NCBI RefSeq assembly: GCF_038502225.1
Contig: NW_027195398.1
Span: 1 to 64,000 of the forward strand
Origin: Cherax quadricarinatus
Lineage: Eukaryota; Arthropoda; Malacostraca; Decapoda; Parastacidae
Reading direction: 5' to 3'
DNA length: 64,000 bases
The first letter of the stretch is position 1, and each line of letters begins with the position of its first letter. Of the stretch, positions 1 through 14,657 are shown piece after piece. The notes beneath the pieces are model-generated. The model was not told the DNA's origin. It saw only the letters and a program-made list of their open reading frames with translations, and ran no database searches. A program made the position numbers and the translations under genes.

Positions 1-805
1 AAATAGCAAAAGCACTGAAAAAATCGAAAAATGTGGCAAAATGATGTTTTTATGCATATTTAGAACACTTTTCACACAAACCGTATTTTTTAGGAAAAAT
101 TCAGGGGTTTTCCAGCTTTTTAATCAGAATTACTGGTGGAATTGAATTTTTCGAGCCTTTTCAATATTTTAAACTATATTACATATTTTTCAAAATGCCC
201 ATAAAATTTCGATAAAATTCAGAAATAATGTTGAATATTTCGAATATTTTTTTAGAAATAGCGAAAGCATTGAAAAAAAAGAAAAATATGGCAAAATGAT
301 GTTTTACTTCATATTTCGACGATTTAGAGCATTTAGAACACTTTTCAGACAAACCTGATTTTTTAGCTAAAATTCATGGATTTTCAAGCTTTTTTATCAG
401 GATTACTGATGGAATTCAAATTTTCGAGCCTTTTCAACATTTTAAAGTATATTACATATTTTTCAAAGAGCCCATAAAATTTCGATGAAATTCAGAAATA
501 ATTTTGAATATTTCATATATTTTTTTCAAAAATAGCAAAAGCACTGAAAAAATCGAAAAATGTGGCAAAATGATGTTTTTATGCATATTTCGACTTTTTA
601 GAACATTTAGAACACTTTTCAGACAAACCTGATTTTTTAGCTAAAATTCATGGATTTTCAAGCTTTTTTATTAGAATTTTTGATGGAATTGAAATTTTTG
701 AGCATTTTCAACATTTTAAAGTATATTACAAATTTTTCAAAAAGCCCATAAAATTTCCCTGAAATTCAGAAATAATTTTGAACATTTCATATATTTTTTT
801 AAAAA

Positions 806-1165
806 TACGAAAAACATTGAAAAAATCGAAAAACATGGCAAAATGATGTTTTACTCCATATTTCGACGATTTAGAGCATTTAGATAACTTTTCAGACACA
901 CCTGATTTTAAAGCTAAAATTCATGGATTTTTAAACTTTTTTATCAGTATTACTGATGGAATTAAATTTTATGCTGAAAGTAACTTAAATATCACATTTT
1001 AGTGTAGTTTTGTGTCAATACATAATTCAAGTGTGAAAATCCATGTATTTTAGCTAGAAAGTATGGTTTGTTTGAAAAGTGCTCTAAATGCTCCAAATCG
1101 TCGAAATATGCAGTAAAACATCATTTTACCATATTTTTCGATTTTTTCAATGCTTTTGCTTTTTT
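806..1165. repeat. Inverted half-monomers of the satellite, type I palindrome
   Basis: About 120 bp of monomer (806-928) is followed by a 111-bp spacer and then by the same segment in reverse complement (1040-1165). For example 'tttcgacgatttagagcatt' on the left answers 'aatgctccaaatcgtcgaaa' on the right. The arrangement recurs once in each higher-order unit, around 2663, 4278, 6418, 8036 and 11042. The single strand could fold into a long imperfect hairpin. Confidence 0.85.
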
Positions 1166-1201
1166 TAAATACCTGAATTTTGAATATTTCATAATTTTTT
1201 T

Positions 1202-1561
1202 TAAAAATACCAAAAGCATTGAAAAAATCGAAAAATATGGCAAAATGATGTTTTACTGCATATTTAGACGATTTAGAGCATTTAGTTCACTTTTCAGACA
1301 AACCTGATTTTTTAGCTAAAATTCATGGATTTTCAAACTTCTTTATCAGAATTACTGATGGAATTAAATTTTATGCTGAAAGTAACTTAAATATCACATT
1401 TTAGTGTAGTATTGTGTCAATACATATTTCAAGTGTGAAAATCCATGAATTTTAGCTAAAAAATCATGTTTGTCTGAAAAGTGTTCCAAATGCTCTAAAT
1501 CGTCGAAATATGCAGTAAAACATCATTTTGCCATATTTTTTCAATGCTTTTGGTATTTTTA
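1202..1561. repeat. Inverted half-monomers of the satellite, type II palindrome
   Basis: This is a second inverted pair in the same higher-order unit. The left arm is about 1202-1327, the loop 1328-1442 and the right arm 1443-1561. The loop shares the conserved spacer of type I ('atgctgaaagtaacttaaat', then 'cacattttagtgtag') but has 'catatttcaagtg' where type I has 'cataattcaagtg'. The type II landmark recurs at 1423, 3062, 4681, 6821, 8439 and 11445, with the same step pattern as type I. Confidence 0.85.
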
Positions 1562-4500
1562 AAAAACATATGTAATATATGAAATACCTGAAATATATGA
1601 AATACCTGAAGCTTTGAAAAAATAAAAAAAATATTGTAAAATGATGTTTTGCTGCATATTTCGACGATTTGGGGCATTTAGAACACTTTTCATACAAACC
1701 GTATTTTTTAGCTAAAATTCAGGTATTTTCAATCTTTTTTATCAGAATTACTGATGGAATTAAAATTTTCGAGCCTTTTCAATATTTTAAACTATATTAC
1801 ATATTTTTCAAAATGACCATAAAATTTCGATAAAATTCAGAAATAATGTTTCGATAAAATTCAGAAATAATGTTGAATATTTCGAATAATTTTTTAGAAA
1901 TAGCGAAAGCATTGAAAAAAAAGAAAAATATGGCAAAATGATGTTTTACTTCATATTTCGACGATTTAGAGCATTTAGAACACTTTTCAGACAAACCTGA
2001 TTTTTTAGCTAAAATTCATGGATTTTCAAGCTTTTTTATCAGGATTACTGATGGAATTCAAATTTTCGAGCCTTTTCAACATTTTAAAGTATATTACATA
2101 TTTTTCAAAGAGCCCATAAAATTTCGATGAAATTCAGAAATAATTTTGAATATTTCATATATTTTTTTCAAAAATAGCAAAAGCACTGAAAAAATCGAAA
2201 AATGTGGCAAAATGATGTTTTTATGCATATTTCGACTTTTTAGAACATTTAGAACACTTTTCAGACAAACCTGATTTTTTAGCTAAAATTCATGGATTTT
2301 CAAGCTTTTTTATTAGAATTTTTGATGGAATTGAAATTTTTGAGCATTTTCAACATTTTAAAGTATATTACAAATTTTTCAAAAAGCCCATAAAATTTCC
2401 CTGAAATTCAGAAATAATTTTGAACATTTCATATATTTTTTTAAAAATACGAAAAACATTGAAAAAATCGAAAAACATGGCAAAATGATGTTTTACTCCA
2501 TATTTCGACGATTTAGAGCATTTAGATAACTTTTCAGACACACCTGATTTTAAAGCTAAAATTCATGGATTTTTAAACTTTTTTATCAGTATTACTGATG
2601 GAATTAAAATTTATGCTGAAAGTAACTTAAACATCACATTTTAGTGTAGTTTTGTGTCAATACATAATTCAAGTGTGAAAATCCATGTATTTTAGCTAGA
2701 AAGTATGGTTTGTTTGAAAAGTGCTCTAAATGCTCCAAATCGTCGAAATATGCAGTAAAACATCATTTTACCATATTTTTCGATTTTTTCAATGCTTTTG
2801 CTTTTTTTAATACCTGAATTTTGAATATTTCATATATTTTTTAAAAATACCAAAAGAATTGAAAAAATCGAAAAATATGGCAAAATGATGTTTTACTGCT
2901 ATTTAGACGATTTAGAGCATTTAGTTCACTTTTCAGACAAACCTGATTTTTTAGCTAAAATTCATGGATTTTCAAACTTCTTTATCAGAATTACTGATGG
3001 AATTAAATTTTATGCTGAAACTAACTTAAATATCACATTTTAGTGTAGTATTGTGTCAATACATATTTCAAGTGTGAAAATCCATGAATTTTAGCTAAAA
3101 AATCATGTTTGTCTGAAAAGTGTTCCAAATGCTCTAAATCGTCGAAATATGCAGTAAAACATCATTTTGCCATATTTTTTCAATGCTTTTGGTATTTTTA
3201 AAAAACATATGTAATATATGAAATACCTGAAATATATGAAATACCTGAAGCTTTGAAAAAATAAAAAAAATATTGTAAAATGATGTTTTGCTGCATATTT
3301 CGACGATTTGGGGCATTTAGAACACTTTTCATACAAACCGTATTTTTTAGCTAAAATTCAGGTATTTTCAAGCTTTTTTATCAGAATTACTGATGGAATT
3401 AAAATTTTCGAGCCTTTTCAATATTTTAAACTATATTACATATTTTTCAAAATGCCCATAAAATTTCGATAAAATTCAGAAATAATGTTGAATATTTCGA
3501 ATATTTTTTTAGAAATAGCGAAAGCATTGAAAAAAAAGAAAAATATGGCAAAATGATGTTTTACTTCATATTTCGACGATTTAGAGCATTTAGAACACTT
3601 TTCAGACAAACCTGATTTTTTAGCTAAAATTCATGGATTTTCAAGCTTTTTTATCAGGATTACTGATGGAATTCAAATTTTCGAGCCTTTTCAACATTTT
3701 AAAGTATATTACATATTTTTCAAAGAGCCCATAAAATTTCGATGAAATTCAGAAATAATTTTGAATATTTCATATATTTTTTTCAAAAATAGCAAAAGCA
3801 CTGAAAAAATCGAAAAATGTGGCAAAATGATGTTTTTATGCATATTTCGACTTTTTAGAACATTTAGAACACTTTTCAGACAAACCTGATTTTTTAGCTA
3901 AAATTCATGGATTTTCAAGCTTTTTTATTAGAATTTTTGATGGAATTGAAATTTTTGAGCATTTTCAACATTTTAAAGTATATTACAAATTTTTCAAAAA
4001 GCCCATAAAATTTCCCTGAAATTCAGAAATAATTTTGAACATTTCATATATTTTTTTAAAAATTCGAAAAACATTGAAAAAATCGAAAAACATTGCAAAA
4101 TGATGTTTTACTCGATATTTCGACGATTTAGAGCATTTAGATAACTTTTCAGACAAACCTGATTTTAAAGCTAAAATTCATGGATTTTCAAACTTTTTTA
4201 TCAGTATTACTGATGGAATTAAATTTTATGCTGAAAGTAACTTAAATATCACATTTTAGTGTAGTTTTGTGTCAATACATAATTCAAGTGTGAAAATCCA
4301 TGTATTTTAGCTAGAAAGTATGGTTTGTTTGAAAAGTGCTCTAAATGCTCCAAATCGTCGAAATATGCAGTAAAACATCATTTTACCATATTTTTCGATT
4401 TTTTCAATGCTTTTGCTTTTTTTAAATACCTGAATTTTGAATATTTCATAATTTTTTTTAAAAAATACCAAAAGCATTGAAAAAATCGAAAAATATGGCA

Positions 4501-7500
4501 AAATGATGTTTTACTGCATATTTAGACGATTTAGAGCATTTAGTTCACTTTTCAGACAAACCTGATTTTTTAGCTAAAATTCATGGATTTTCAAACTTCT
4601 TTATCAGAATTACTGATGGAATTAAATTTTATGCTGAAAGTAACTTAAATATCACATTTTAGTGTAGTATTGTGTCAATACATATTTCAAGTGTGAAAAT
4701 CCATGAATTTTAGCTAAAAAATCATGTTTGTCTGAAAAGTGTTCCAAATGCTCTAAATCGTCGAAATATGCAGTAAAACATCATTTTGCCATATTTTTTC
4801 AATGCTTTTGGTATTTTTAAAAAACATATGTAATATATGAAATACCTGAAATATATGAAATACCTGAAGCTTTGAAAAAATAAAAAAATATTGTAAAATG
4901 ATGTTTTGCTGCATATTTCGACGATTTGGGGCATTTAGAACACTTTTCATACAAACCGTATTTTTTAGCTAAAATTCAGGTATTTTCAAGCTTTTTTATC
5001 AGAATTACTGATGGAATTAAAATTTTCGAGCCTTTTCAATATTTTAAACTATATTACATATTTTTCAAAATGCCCATAAAATTTCGATAAAATTCAGAAA
5101 TAATGTTGAATATTTCGAATATTTTTTTAGAAATAGCGAAAGCATTGAAAAAAAAGAAAAATATGGCAAAATGATGTTTTACTTCATATTTCGACGATTT
5201 AGAGCATTTAGAACACTTTTCAGACAAACCTGATTTTTTAGCTAAAATTCATGGATTTTCAAGCTTTTTTATCAGGATTACTGATGGAATTCAAATTTTC
5301 GAGCCTTTCAACATTTTAAAGTATATTACATATTTTTCAAAGAGCCCATAAAATTTCGATGAAATTCAGAAATAATTTTGAATATTTCATAAATTTTTTT
5401 TGAAAAATAGCAAAAGCACTGAAAAAATCGAAAAATGTGGCAAAATGATGTTTTTATGCATATTTCGACTTTTTAGAACATTTAGAACACTTTTCAGACA
5501 AACCTGATTTTTTTAGCTAAAATTCATGGATTTTCAAGCTTTTTTATTAGAATTTTTGATGGAATAGAAATTTTTGAGCATTTTCAACATTTTAAAGTAT
5601 ATTACAAATTTTTCAAAAAGCCCATAAAAAATTTCATATATTTTTTTTTAAAAATAAGAAAAACATTGAAAAAATCGAAAAATGTGGCAAAATGATGTTT
5701 TACAGCATATTTCGACGATCTAGAGCATTTAGAACACTTTTCACACAAACCGTATTTTTTAGCTAAAATTCATGGATTTTCAAGCTTTTTTATCAGGATT
5801 ACTGATGGAATTCAAATTTTCGAGCATTTTCAACATTTTAAAGTATATTACATATTTTTCAAAGAACCCATAAAATTTCGATGAAATTCAGAAATAATTT
5901 TGAATATTTCATATATTTTTTTCAAAAATAGCAAAAGCACTGAAAAAATCGAAAAATGTGGCAAAATGTTGTTTTTATGCATATTTCGACTTTTTAGAAC
6001 ATTTAGAACACTTTTCAGACAAACCTGATTTTTTTAGCTAAAATTCATGGATTTTCAAGCTTTTTTATTAGAATTTTTGATGGAATTGAAATTTTTGAGC
6101 CTTTTCAACATTTTAAAGTATATTACAAATTTTTCAAAAAGCCCATAAAATTTCCCTGAAATTCAGAAATAATTTTGAACATTTCATATATTTTTTTAAA
6201 AATACGAAAAACATTGAAAAAATCGAAAAACATGGCAAAATGATGTTTTACTCCATATTTCGACGATTTAGAGCATTTAGATAACTTTTCAGACACACCT
6301 GATTTTAAAGCTAAAATTCATGGATTTTTAAACTTTTTTATCAGTATTACTGATGGAATTAAATTTTATGCTGAAAGTAACTTAAATATCACATTTTAGT
6401 GTAGTTTTGTGTCAATACATAATTCAAGTGTGAAAATCCATGTATTTTAGCTAGAAAGTATGGTTTGTTTGAAAAGTGCTCTAAATGCTCCAAATCGTCG
6501 AAATATGCAGTAAAACATCATTTTACCATATTTTTCGATTTTTTCAATGCTTTTGCTTTTTTTAAATACCTGAATTTTGAATATTTCATAATTTTTTTTA
6601 AAAAATACCAAAAGCATTGAAAAAATCGAAAAATATGGCAAAATGATGTTTTACTGCATATTTAGACGATTTAGAGCATTTAGTTCACTTTTCAGACAAA
6701 CCTGATTTTTTAGCTAAAATTCATGGATTTTCAAACTTCTTTATCAGAATTACTGATGGAATTAAATTTTATGCTGAAAGTAACTTAAATATCACATTTT
6801 AGTGTAGTATTGTGTCAATACATATTTCAAGTGTGAAAATCCATGAATTTTAGCTAAAAAATCATGTTTGTCTGAAAAGTGTTCCAAATGCTCTAAATCG
6901 TCGAAATATGCAGTAAAACATCATTTTGCCATATTTTTTCAATGCTTTTGGTATTTTTAAAAAACATATGTAATATATGAAATACCTGAAATATATGAAA
7001 TACCTGAAGCTTTGAAAAAATAAAAAAATATTGTAAAATGATGTTTTGCTGCATATTTCGACGATTTGGGGCATTTAGAACACTTTTCATACAAACCGTA
7101 TTTTTTAGCTAAAATTCAGGTATTTTCAAGCTTTTTTATCAGAATTACTGATGGAATTAAAATTTTCGAGCCTTTTCAATATTTTAAACTATATTACATA
7201 TTTTTCAAAATGCCCATAAAATTTCGATAAAATTCAGAAATAATGTTGAATATTTCGAATATTTTTTTAGAAATAGCGAAAGCATTGAAAAAAAAGAAAA
7301 ATATGGCAAAATGATGTTTTACTTCATATTTCGACGATTTAGAGCATTTAGAACACTTTTCAGACAAACCTGATTTTTTAGCTAAAATTCATGGATTTTC
7401 AAGCTTTTTTATCAGGATTACTGATGGAATTCAAATTTTCGAGCCTTTTCAACATTTTAAAGTATATTACATATTTTTCAAAGAGCCCATAAAATTTCGA

Positions 7501-10500
7501 TGAAATTCAGAAATAATTTTGAATATTTCATATATTTTTTTCAAAAATAGCAAAAGCACTGAAAAAATCGAAAAATATGGCAAAATGATGTTTTTATGCA
7601 TATTTCGACGATTTAGAACATTTAGAACACTTTTCAGACAAACCTGATTTTTTAGCTAAAATTCATGGATTTTCAAGCTTTTTTATTAGAATTTTTGATG
7701 GAATTGAAATTTTTGAGCATTTTCAACATTTTAAAGTATATTACAAATTTTTCAAAAAGCCCATAAAATTTCCCTGAAATTCAGAAATAATTTTGAACAT
7801 TTCATATAGTTTTTTAAAAATTCGAAAAACATTGAAAAAATCGAAAAACATTGCAAAATGATGTTTTACTCGATATTTCGACGATTTAGAGCATTTAGAT
7901 AACTTTTCAGACAAACCTGATTTTAAAGCTAAAATTCATGGATTTTCAAACTTTTTTATCAGTATTACTGATGGAATTAAATTTTATGCTGAAAGTAACT
8001 TAAATATCACATTTTAGTGTAGTTTTGTGTCAATACATAATTCAAGTGTGAAAATCCATGTATTTTAGCTAGAAAGTATGGTTTGTTTGAAAAGTGCTCT
8101 AAATGCTCCAAATCGTCGAAATATGCAGTAAAACATCATTTTACCATATTTTTCGATTTTTTCAATGCTTTTGCTTTTTTTAAATACCTGAATTTTGAAT
8201 ATTTCATAATTTTTTTTAAAAAATACCAAAAGCATTGAAAAAATCGAAAAATATGGCAAAATGATGTTTTACTGCATATTTAGACGATTTAGAGCATTTA
8301 GTTCACTTTTCAGACAAACCTGATTTTTTAGCTAAAATTCATGGATTTTCAAACTTCTTTATCAGAATTACTGATGGAATTAAATTTTATGCTGAAAGTA
8401 ACTTAAATATCACATTTTAGTGTAGTATTGTGTCAATACATATTTCAAGTGTGAAAATCCATGAATTTTAGCTAAAAAATCATGTTTGTCTGAAAAGTGT
8501 TCCAAATGCTCTAAATCGTCGAAATATGCAGTAAAACATCATTTTGCCATATTTTTTCAATGCTTTTGGTATTTTTAAAAAACATATGTAATATATGAAA
8601 TACCTGAAATATATGAAATACCTGAAGCTTTGAAAAAATAAAAAAATATTGTAAAATGATGTTTTGCTGCATATTTCGACGATTTGGGGCATTTAGAACA
8701 CTTTTCATACAAACCGTATTTTTTAGCTAAAATTCAGGTATTTTCAAGCTTTTTTATCAGAATTACTGATGGAATTAAAATTTTCGAGCCTTTTCAATAT
8801 TTTAAACTATATTACATATTTTTCAAAATGCCCATAAAATTTCGATAAAATTCAGAAATAATGTTGAATATTTCGAATATTTTTTTAGAAATAGCGAAAG
8901 CATTGAAAAAAAAAGAAAAATATGGCAAAATGATGTTTTACTTCATATTTCGACGATTTAGAGCATTTAGAACACTTTTCAGACAAACCTGATTTTTTAG
9001 CTAAAATTCATGGATTTTCAAGCTTTTTTATCAGGATTACTGATGGAATTCAAATTTTCGAGCCTTTTCAACATTTTAAAGTATATTACATATTTTTCAA
9101 AGAGCCCATAAAATTTCGATGAAATTCAGAAATAATTTTGAATATTTCATATATTTTTTTTCAAAAATACCAAAAGCATTGAAAAAATCGAAAAATATGG
9201 CAAAATGATGTTTTACTGCATATTTCGACGATTTAGAGCATTTAGAACACTTTTCACACAAACCTGATTTTTTAGCTAAAATTCATGGATTTTCAAGCTT
9301 TTTTATTAGAATTTTTGATGGAATTGAAATTTTTGAGCCTTTTCAACATTTTAAAGTATATTACAAATTTTTCAAAAAGCCCATAAAATTTCCCTGAAAT
9401 TCAGAAATAATTTTGAACATTTCATATATTTTTTTAAAAATACGAAAAACATTGAAAAAATCGAAAAATATGGCAAAATGATGTTTTACTGCATATTTCG
9501 ACGATTTAGAGCATTTGGAACACTTTTCAGACAAACCTGATTTTTTAGCTAAAATTCATGGATTTTCAAGCTTTTTTATCAGGATTACTGATGGAATTCA
9601 AATTTTCGAGCCTTTTCAACATTTTAAAGTATATTACATATTTTTCAAAGAGCCCATAAAATTTCGATGAAATTCAGAAATAATTTTGAATATTTCATAT
9701 ATTTTTTTCAAAAATAGCAAAAGCACTGAAAAAATCGAAAAATGTGGCAAAATGATGTTTTTATGCATATTTCGACTTTTTAGAACATTTAGAACACTTT
9801 TCAGACAAACCTGATTTTTTAGCTAAAATTCATGGATTTTCAAGCTTTTTTATTAGAATTTTTGATGGAATTGAAATTTTTGAGCATTTTCAACATTTTA
9901 AAGTATATTACAAATTTTTCAAAAAGCCCATAAAATTTCCCTGAAATTCAGAAATAATTTTGAACATTTCATATATTTTTTTTAAAAATACGAAAAACAT
10001 TGAAAAAATCGAAAAACATGGCAAAATCATGTTTTACTGTATATTTCGACGATTTAGAGTATTTAGAATACTTTTCAGACAAACCTAATTTTTTAGCTAA
10101 AATTCATGGATTTTCAAGCTTTTTTATCATTTCAACATTTTAAAGTATATTACATAATTTTTCAAAATGCCCATAAAATTTCGATCGAAATTCAGAAATA
10201 ATTTTGAATATTTCGAATATTTTTTTTTTTTTAAAAATAGCAAAAAGCATTGAAAAAACTGAAAAATCATGGCAAAATGATGTTTTTTCATATTTAGCAT
10301 TTAAAACTTTTCAGACAAACCTGATATATGAAATTTTTTAGCTAAAATTCATGGATTTTCAAGCTATATTACATATTTTTCAAAATGCCCATAAAATTTT
10401 TTTATCAGGATTACTGATTTTTTAGCTAAAATTCATGGATTTTCAAGCTTTTTTATCAGGATTACTGATGGAATTCAAATTTTCGAGCCTTTTCAACATT

Positions 10501-12860
10501 TTAAAGTATATTACATATTTTTCAAAGAGCCCATAAAATTTCGATGAAATTCAGAAATAATTTTGAATATTTCATATATTTTTTTCAAAAATAGCAAAAG
10601 CACTGAAAAAATCGAAAAATGTGGCAAAATGATGTTTTTATGCATATTTCGACTTTTTAGAACATTTAGAACACTTTTCAGACAAACCTGATTTTTTAGC
10701 TAAAATTCATGGATTTTCAAGCTTTTTTATTAGAATTTTTGATGGAATTGAAATTTTTGAGCATTTTCAACATTTTAAAGTATATTACAAATTTTTCAAA
10801 AAGCCCATAAAATTTCCCTGAAATTCAGAAATAATTTTGAACATTTCATATATTTTTTTAAAAATACGAAAAACATTGAAAAAATCGAAAAACATGGCAA
10901 AATGATGTTTTACTCCATATTTCGACGATTTAGAGCATTTAGATAACTTTTCAGACACACCTGATTTTAAAGCTAAAATTCATGGATTTTTATGCTGAAA
11001 GTAACTTAAATATCACATTTTAGTGTAGTTTTGTGTCAATACATAATTCAAGTGTGAAAATCCATGTATTTTAGCTAGAAAGTATGGTTTGTTTGAAAAG
11101 TGCTCTAAATGCTCCAAATCGTCGAAATATGCAGTAAAACATCATTTTACCATATTTTTCGATTTTTTCAATGCTTTTGCTTTTTTTAAATACCTGAATT
11201 TTGAATATTTCATAATTTTTTTTAAAAAATACCAAAAGCATTGAAAAAATCGAAAAATATGGCAAAATGATGTTTTACTGCATATTTAGACGATTTAGAG
11301 CATTTAGTTCACTTTTCAGACAAACCTGATTTTTTAGCTAAAATTCATGGATTTTCAAACTTCTTTATCAGAATTACTGATGGAATTAAATTTTATGCTG
11401 AAAGTAACTTAAATATCACATTTTAGTGTAGTATTGTGTCAATACATATTTCAAGTGTGAAAATCCATGAATTTTAGCTAAAAAATCATGTTTGTCTGAA
11501 AAGTGTTCCAAATGCTCTAAATCGTCGAAATATGCAGTAAAACATCATTTTGCCATATTTTTTCAATGCTTTTGGTATTTTTAAAAAACATATGTAATAT
11601 ATGAAATACCTGAAATATATGAAATACCTGAAGCTTTGAAAAAATAAAAAAATATTGTAAAATGATGTTTTGCTGCATATTTCGACGATTTGGGGCATTT
11701 AGAACACTTTTCATACAAACCGTATTTTTTAGCTAAAATTCAGGTATTTTCAAGCTTTTTTATCAGAATTACTGATGGAATTAAAATTTTCGAGCCTTTT
11801 CAATATTTTAAACTATATTACATATTTTTCAAAATGCCCATAAAATTTCGATAAAATTCAGAAATAATGTTGAATATTTCGAATATTTTTTTAGAAATAG
11901 CGAAAGCATTGAAAAAAAAGAAAAATATGGCAAAATGATGTTTTACTTCATATTTCGACGATTTAGAGCATTTAGAACACTTTTCAGACAAACCTGATTT
12001 TTTAGCTAAAATTCATGGATTTTCAAGCTTTTTTATCAGGATTACTGATGGAATTCAAATTTTCGAGCCTTTTCAACATTTTAAAGTATATTACATATTT
12101 TTCAAAGAGCCCATAAAATTTCGATGAAATTCAGAAATAATTTTGAATATTTCATATATTTTTTTTCAAAAATACCAAAAGCATTGAAAAAATCGAAAAA
12201 TATGGCAAAATGATGTTTTACTGCATATTTCGACGATTTAGAACATTTAGAACACTTTTCAGACAAACCTGATTTTTTAGCTAAAATTCATGGATTTTCA
12301 AGCTTTTTTATTAGAATTTTTGATGGAATTGAAATTTTTGAGCATTTTCAACATTTTAAAGTATATTACAAATTTTTCAAAAAGCCCATAAAATTTCCCT
12401 GAAATTCAGAAATAATTTTGAACATTTCATATATTTTTTTAAAAATACGAAAAACATTGAAAAAATCGAAAAACATGGCAAAATGATGTTTTACTGCACA
12501 TTTCGACGATTTAGAGCATTTAGATAACTTTTCAGACAAACCTGATTTTTTAGCTAAAATTCATGGATTTTCAAACTTTTTTATCAGGATTACTGATGGA
12601 ATTCAAATTTTCGAGCCTTTTCAACATTTTAAAGTATATTACATATTTTTCAAAGACCCCATAATATTTCTATGAAATTCAGAAATAATTTTGAATATTT
12701 TATATATTTTTTTCAAAAATAGGAAAAGCACTGAAAAAATCGAAAAATGTGGCAAAATGATGTTTTTATGCATATTTCGACTTTTTAGAACATTTAAAAC
12801 ACTTTTCAGACAAACCTGATTTTTTTAGCTAAAATTCATGGATTTTCAAGCTTTTTTATT

Positions 12861-14657
12861 ACAAACACACTACTACCAACACACATATATACATACATGT
12901 GTACACATACACATCACTACAAACACACTACTACCAACACACATATATACATACATGTGTACACATACACATCACTACAAACACACTACTACCAACACAC
13001 ATATATACATACATGTGTACACATACACATCACTACAAACACACTACTACCAACACACATATATACATACATGTGTACACATACACATCACTACAAACAC
13101 ACTACTACCAACACACATATATACATACATGTGTACACATACACATCACTACAAACACACTACTACCAACACACATATATACATACATGTGTACACACAT
13201 ACATCACTACAAACACACTACTACCAACACACATATATACATACATGTGTACACATACACATCACTACAAACACACTACTACCAACACACATATATACAT
13301 ACATGTGTACACATACACATCACTACAAACACACTACTACCAACACACATATATACATACATGTGTACACATACACATCACTACAAACACACTACTACCA
13401 ACACACATATATACATACATGTGTACACATACACATCTCTAGAAACACACTACTACCAACACACTACTACCAACACACATACATACATGTGTACACTTAC
13501 ACATCACTACAAACACACACTACCAACATACATACATGTGTACACACATACATCACTACACACTACTACCAACACACTCATACACATACATGTGTACACA
13601 TACACATCACTACAAACACACTACTACCAACACACATATATACATACATGTGTACACACACACATCACTACAAACACACTACTACCAACACACATATATA
13701 CATACATGTGTACACATACACATCACTACAAACACACTACTACCAACACACATATATACATACATGTGTACACATACACATCACTACAAACACACTACTA
13801 CCAACACACATATATACATACATGTGTACACATACACATCACTACAAACACACTACTACCAACACACATATATACATACATGTGTACACATACACATCAC
13901 TACAAACACACTACTACCAACACACATATATACATACATGTGTACACATCACTACATCACTACAACACACATATATACTACTACACACATCACTACAAAC
14001 ACATACTACATACATGTGTACACACATACATCACTACAAACACACTACTACCAACACACATATATACATACATGTGTACACACATACATCACTACAAACA
14101 CACTACTACCAACACACATATATACATACATGTGTACACACATACATCACTACAAACACACTACTACCAACACACATATATACATACATGTGTACACACA
14201 TACATCACTACAAACACACTACTACCAACACACATATATACATACATGTGTACACACATACATCACTACAAACACACTACTACCAACACACATATATACA
14301 TACATGTGTACACACATACATCACTACAAACACACTACTACCAACACACATATATACATACATGTGTACACACATACATCACTACAAACACACTACTACC
14401 AACACACATATATACATACATGTGTACACACACACATCACTACAAACACACTACTACCAACACACATATATACATACATGTGTACATACATCACTACAAA
14501 CACACTACTACCAACACACATATATACATACATGTGTACACACATACATCACTACAAACACACTACTACCAACACACATATATACATACATGTGTACACA
14601 CATACATCACTACAAACACACTACTACCAACACACATATATACATACATATGTACAC
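12861..14657. repeat. 58-bp minisatellite, about 31 copies (block A)
   Basis: The period is 58 bp and the unit contains 'caaacacactactaccaac' and 'acatacatgtgtacac'. Two main variants differ at the 'acatacaca' / 'acacataca' step: the first dominates up to about 13960, the second afterwards. A disordered patch lies at about 13435-13600 and another at 13940-14010. Open frames of about 600 codons rich in His, Thr and Tyr cross the array in more than one phase and match the repeat period, so they are not treated as genes. The array follows the satellite with no intervening unique sequence. Confidence 0.95.

Larger units (their letters stand above)
1..12860. repeat. AT-rich satellite with ~273-bp monomers and ~1.62-kb higher-order repeat
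   Basis: The region is made of diverged monomers about 273 bp long; the landmark around 'agcaaaagcactg' recurs at 5, 260, 534 and 807. Monomers are grouped into a longer unit. The landmark 'cataattcaagtgtg' falls at 1021, 2663, 4278, 6418, 8036 and 11042, giving steps of 1642, 1615, 2140, 1618 and 3006 bp. The basic unit is therefore about 1.62 kb, and the longer steps hold about two and about five extra monomers. Corresponding positions in different long units are almost identical while neighbouring monomers differ, which is the signature of a higher-order repeat. Short open frames repeated along the block are translations of the satellite and not genes. The left edge lies outside the window; the right edge is an abrupt switch to another array at 12860/12861. 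Confidence 0.95.

Noticed and set aside
1068..11714. Repeated small proteins of 60-79 residues in the satellite
   Set aside because: They are satellite monomers translated. The same peptides recur with the higher-order period, and there is no start context or selection signature.
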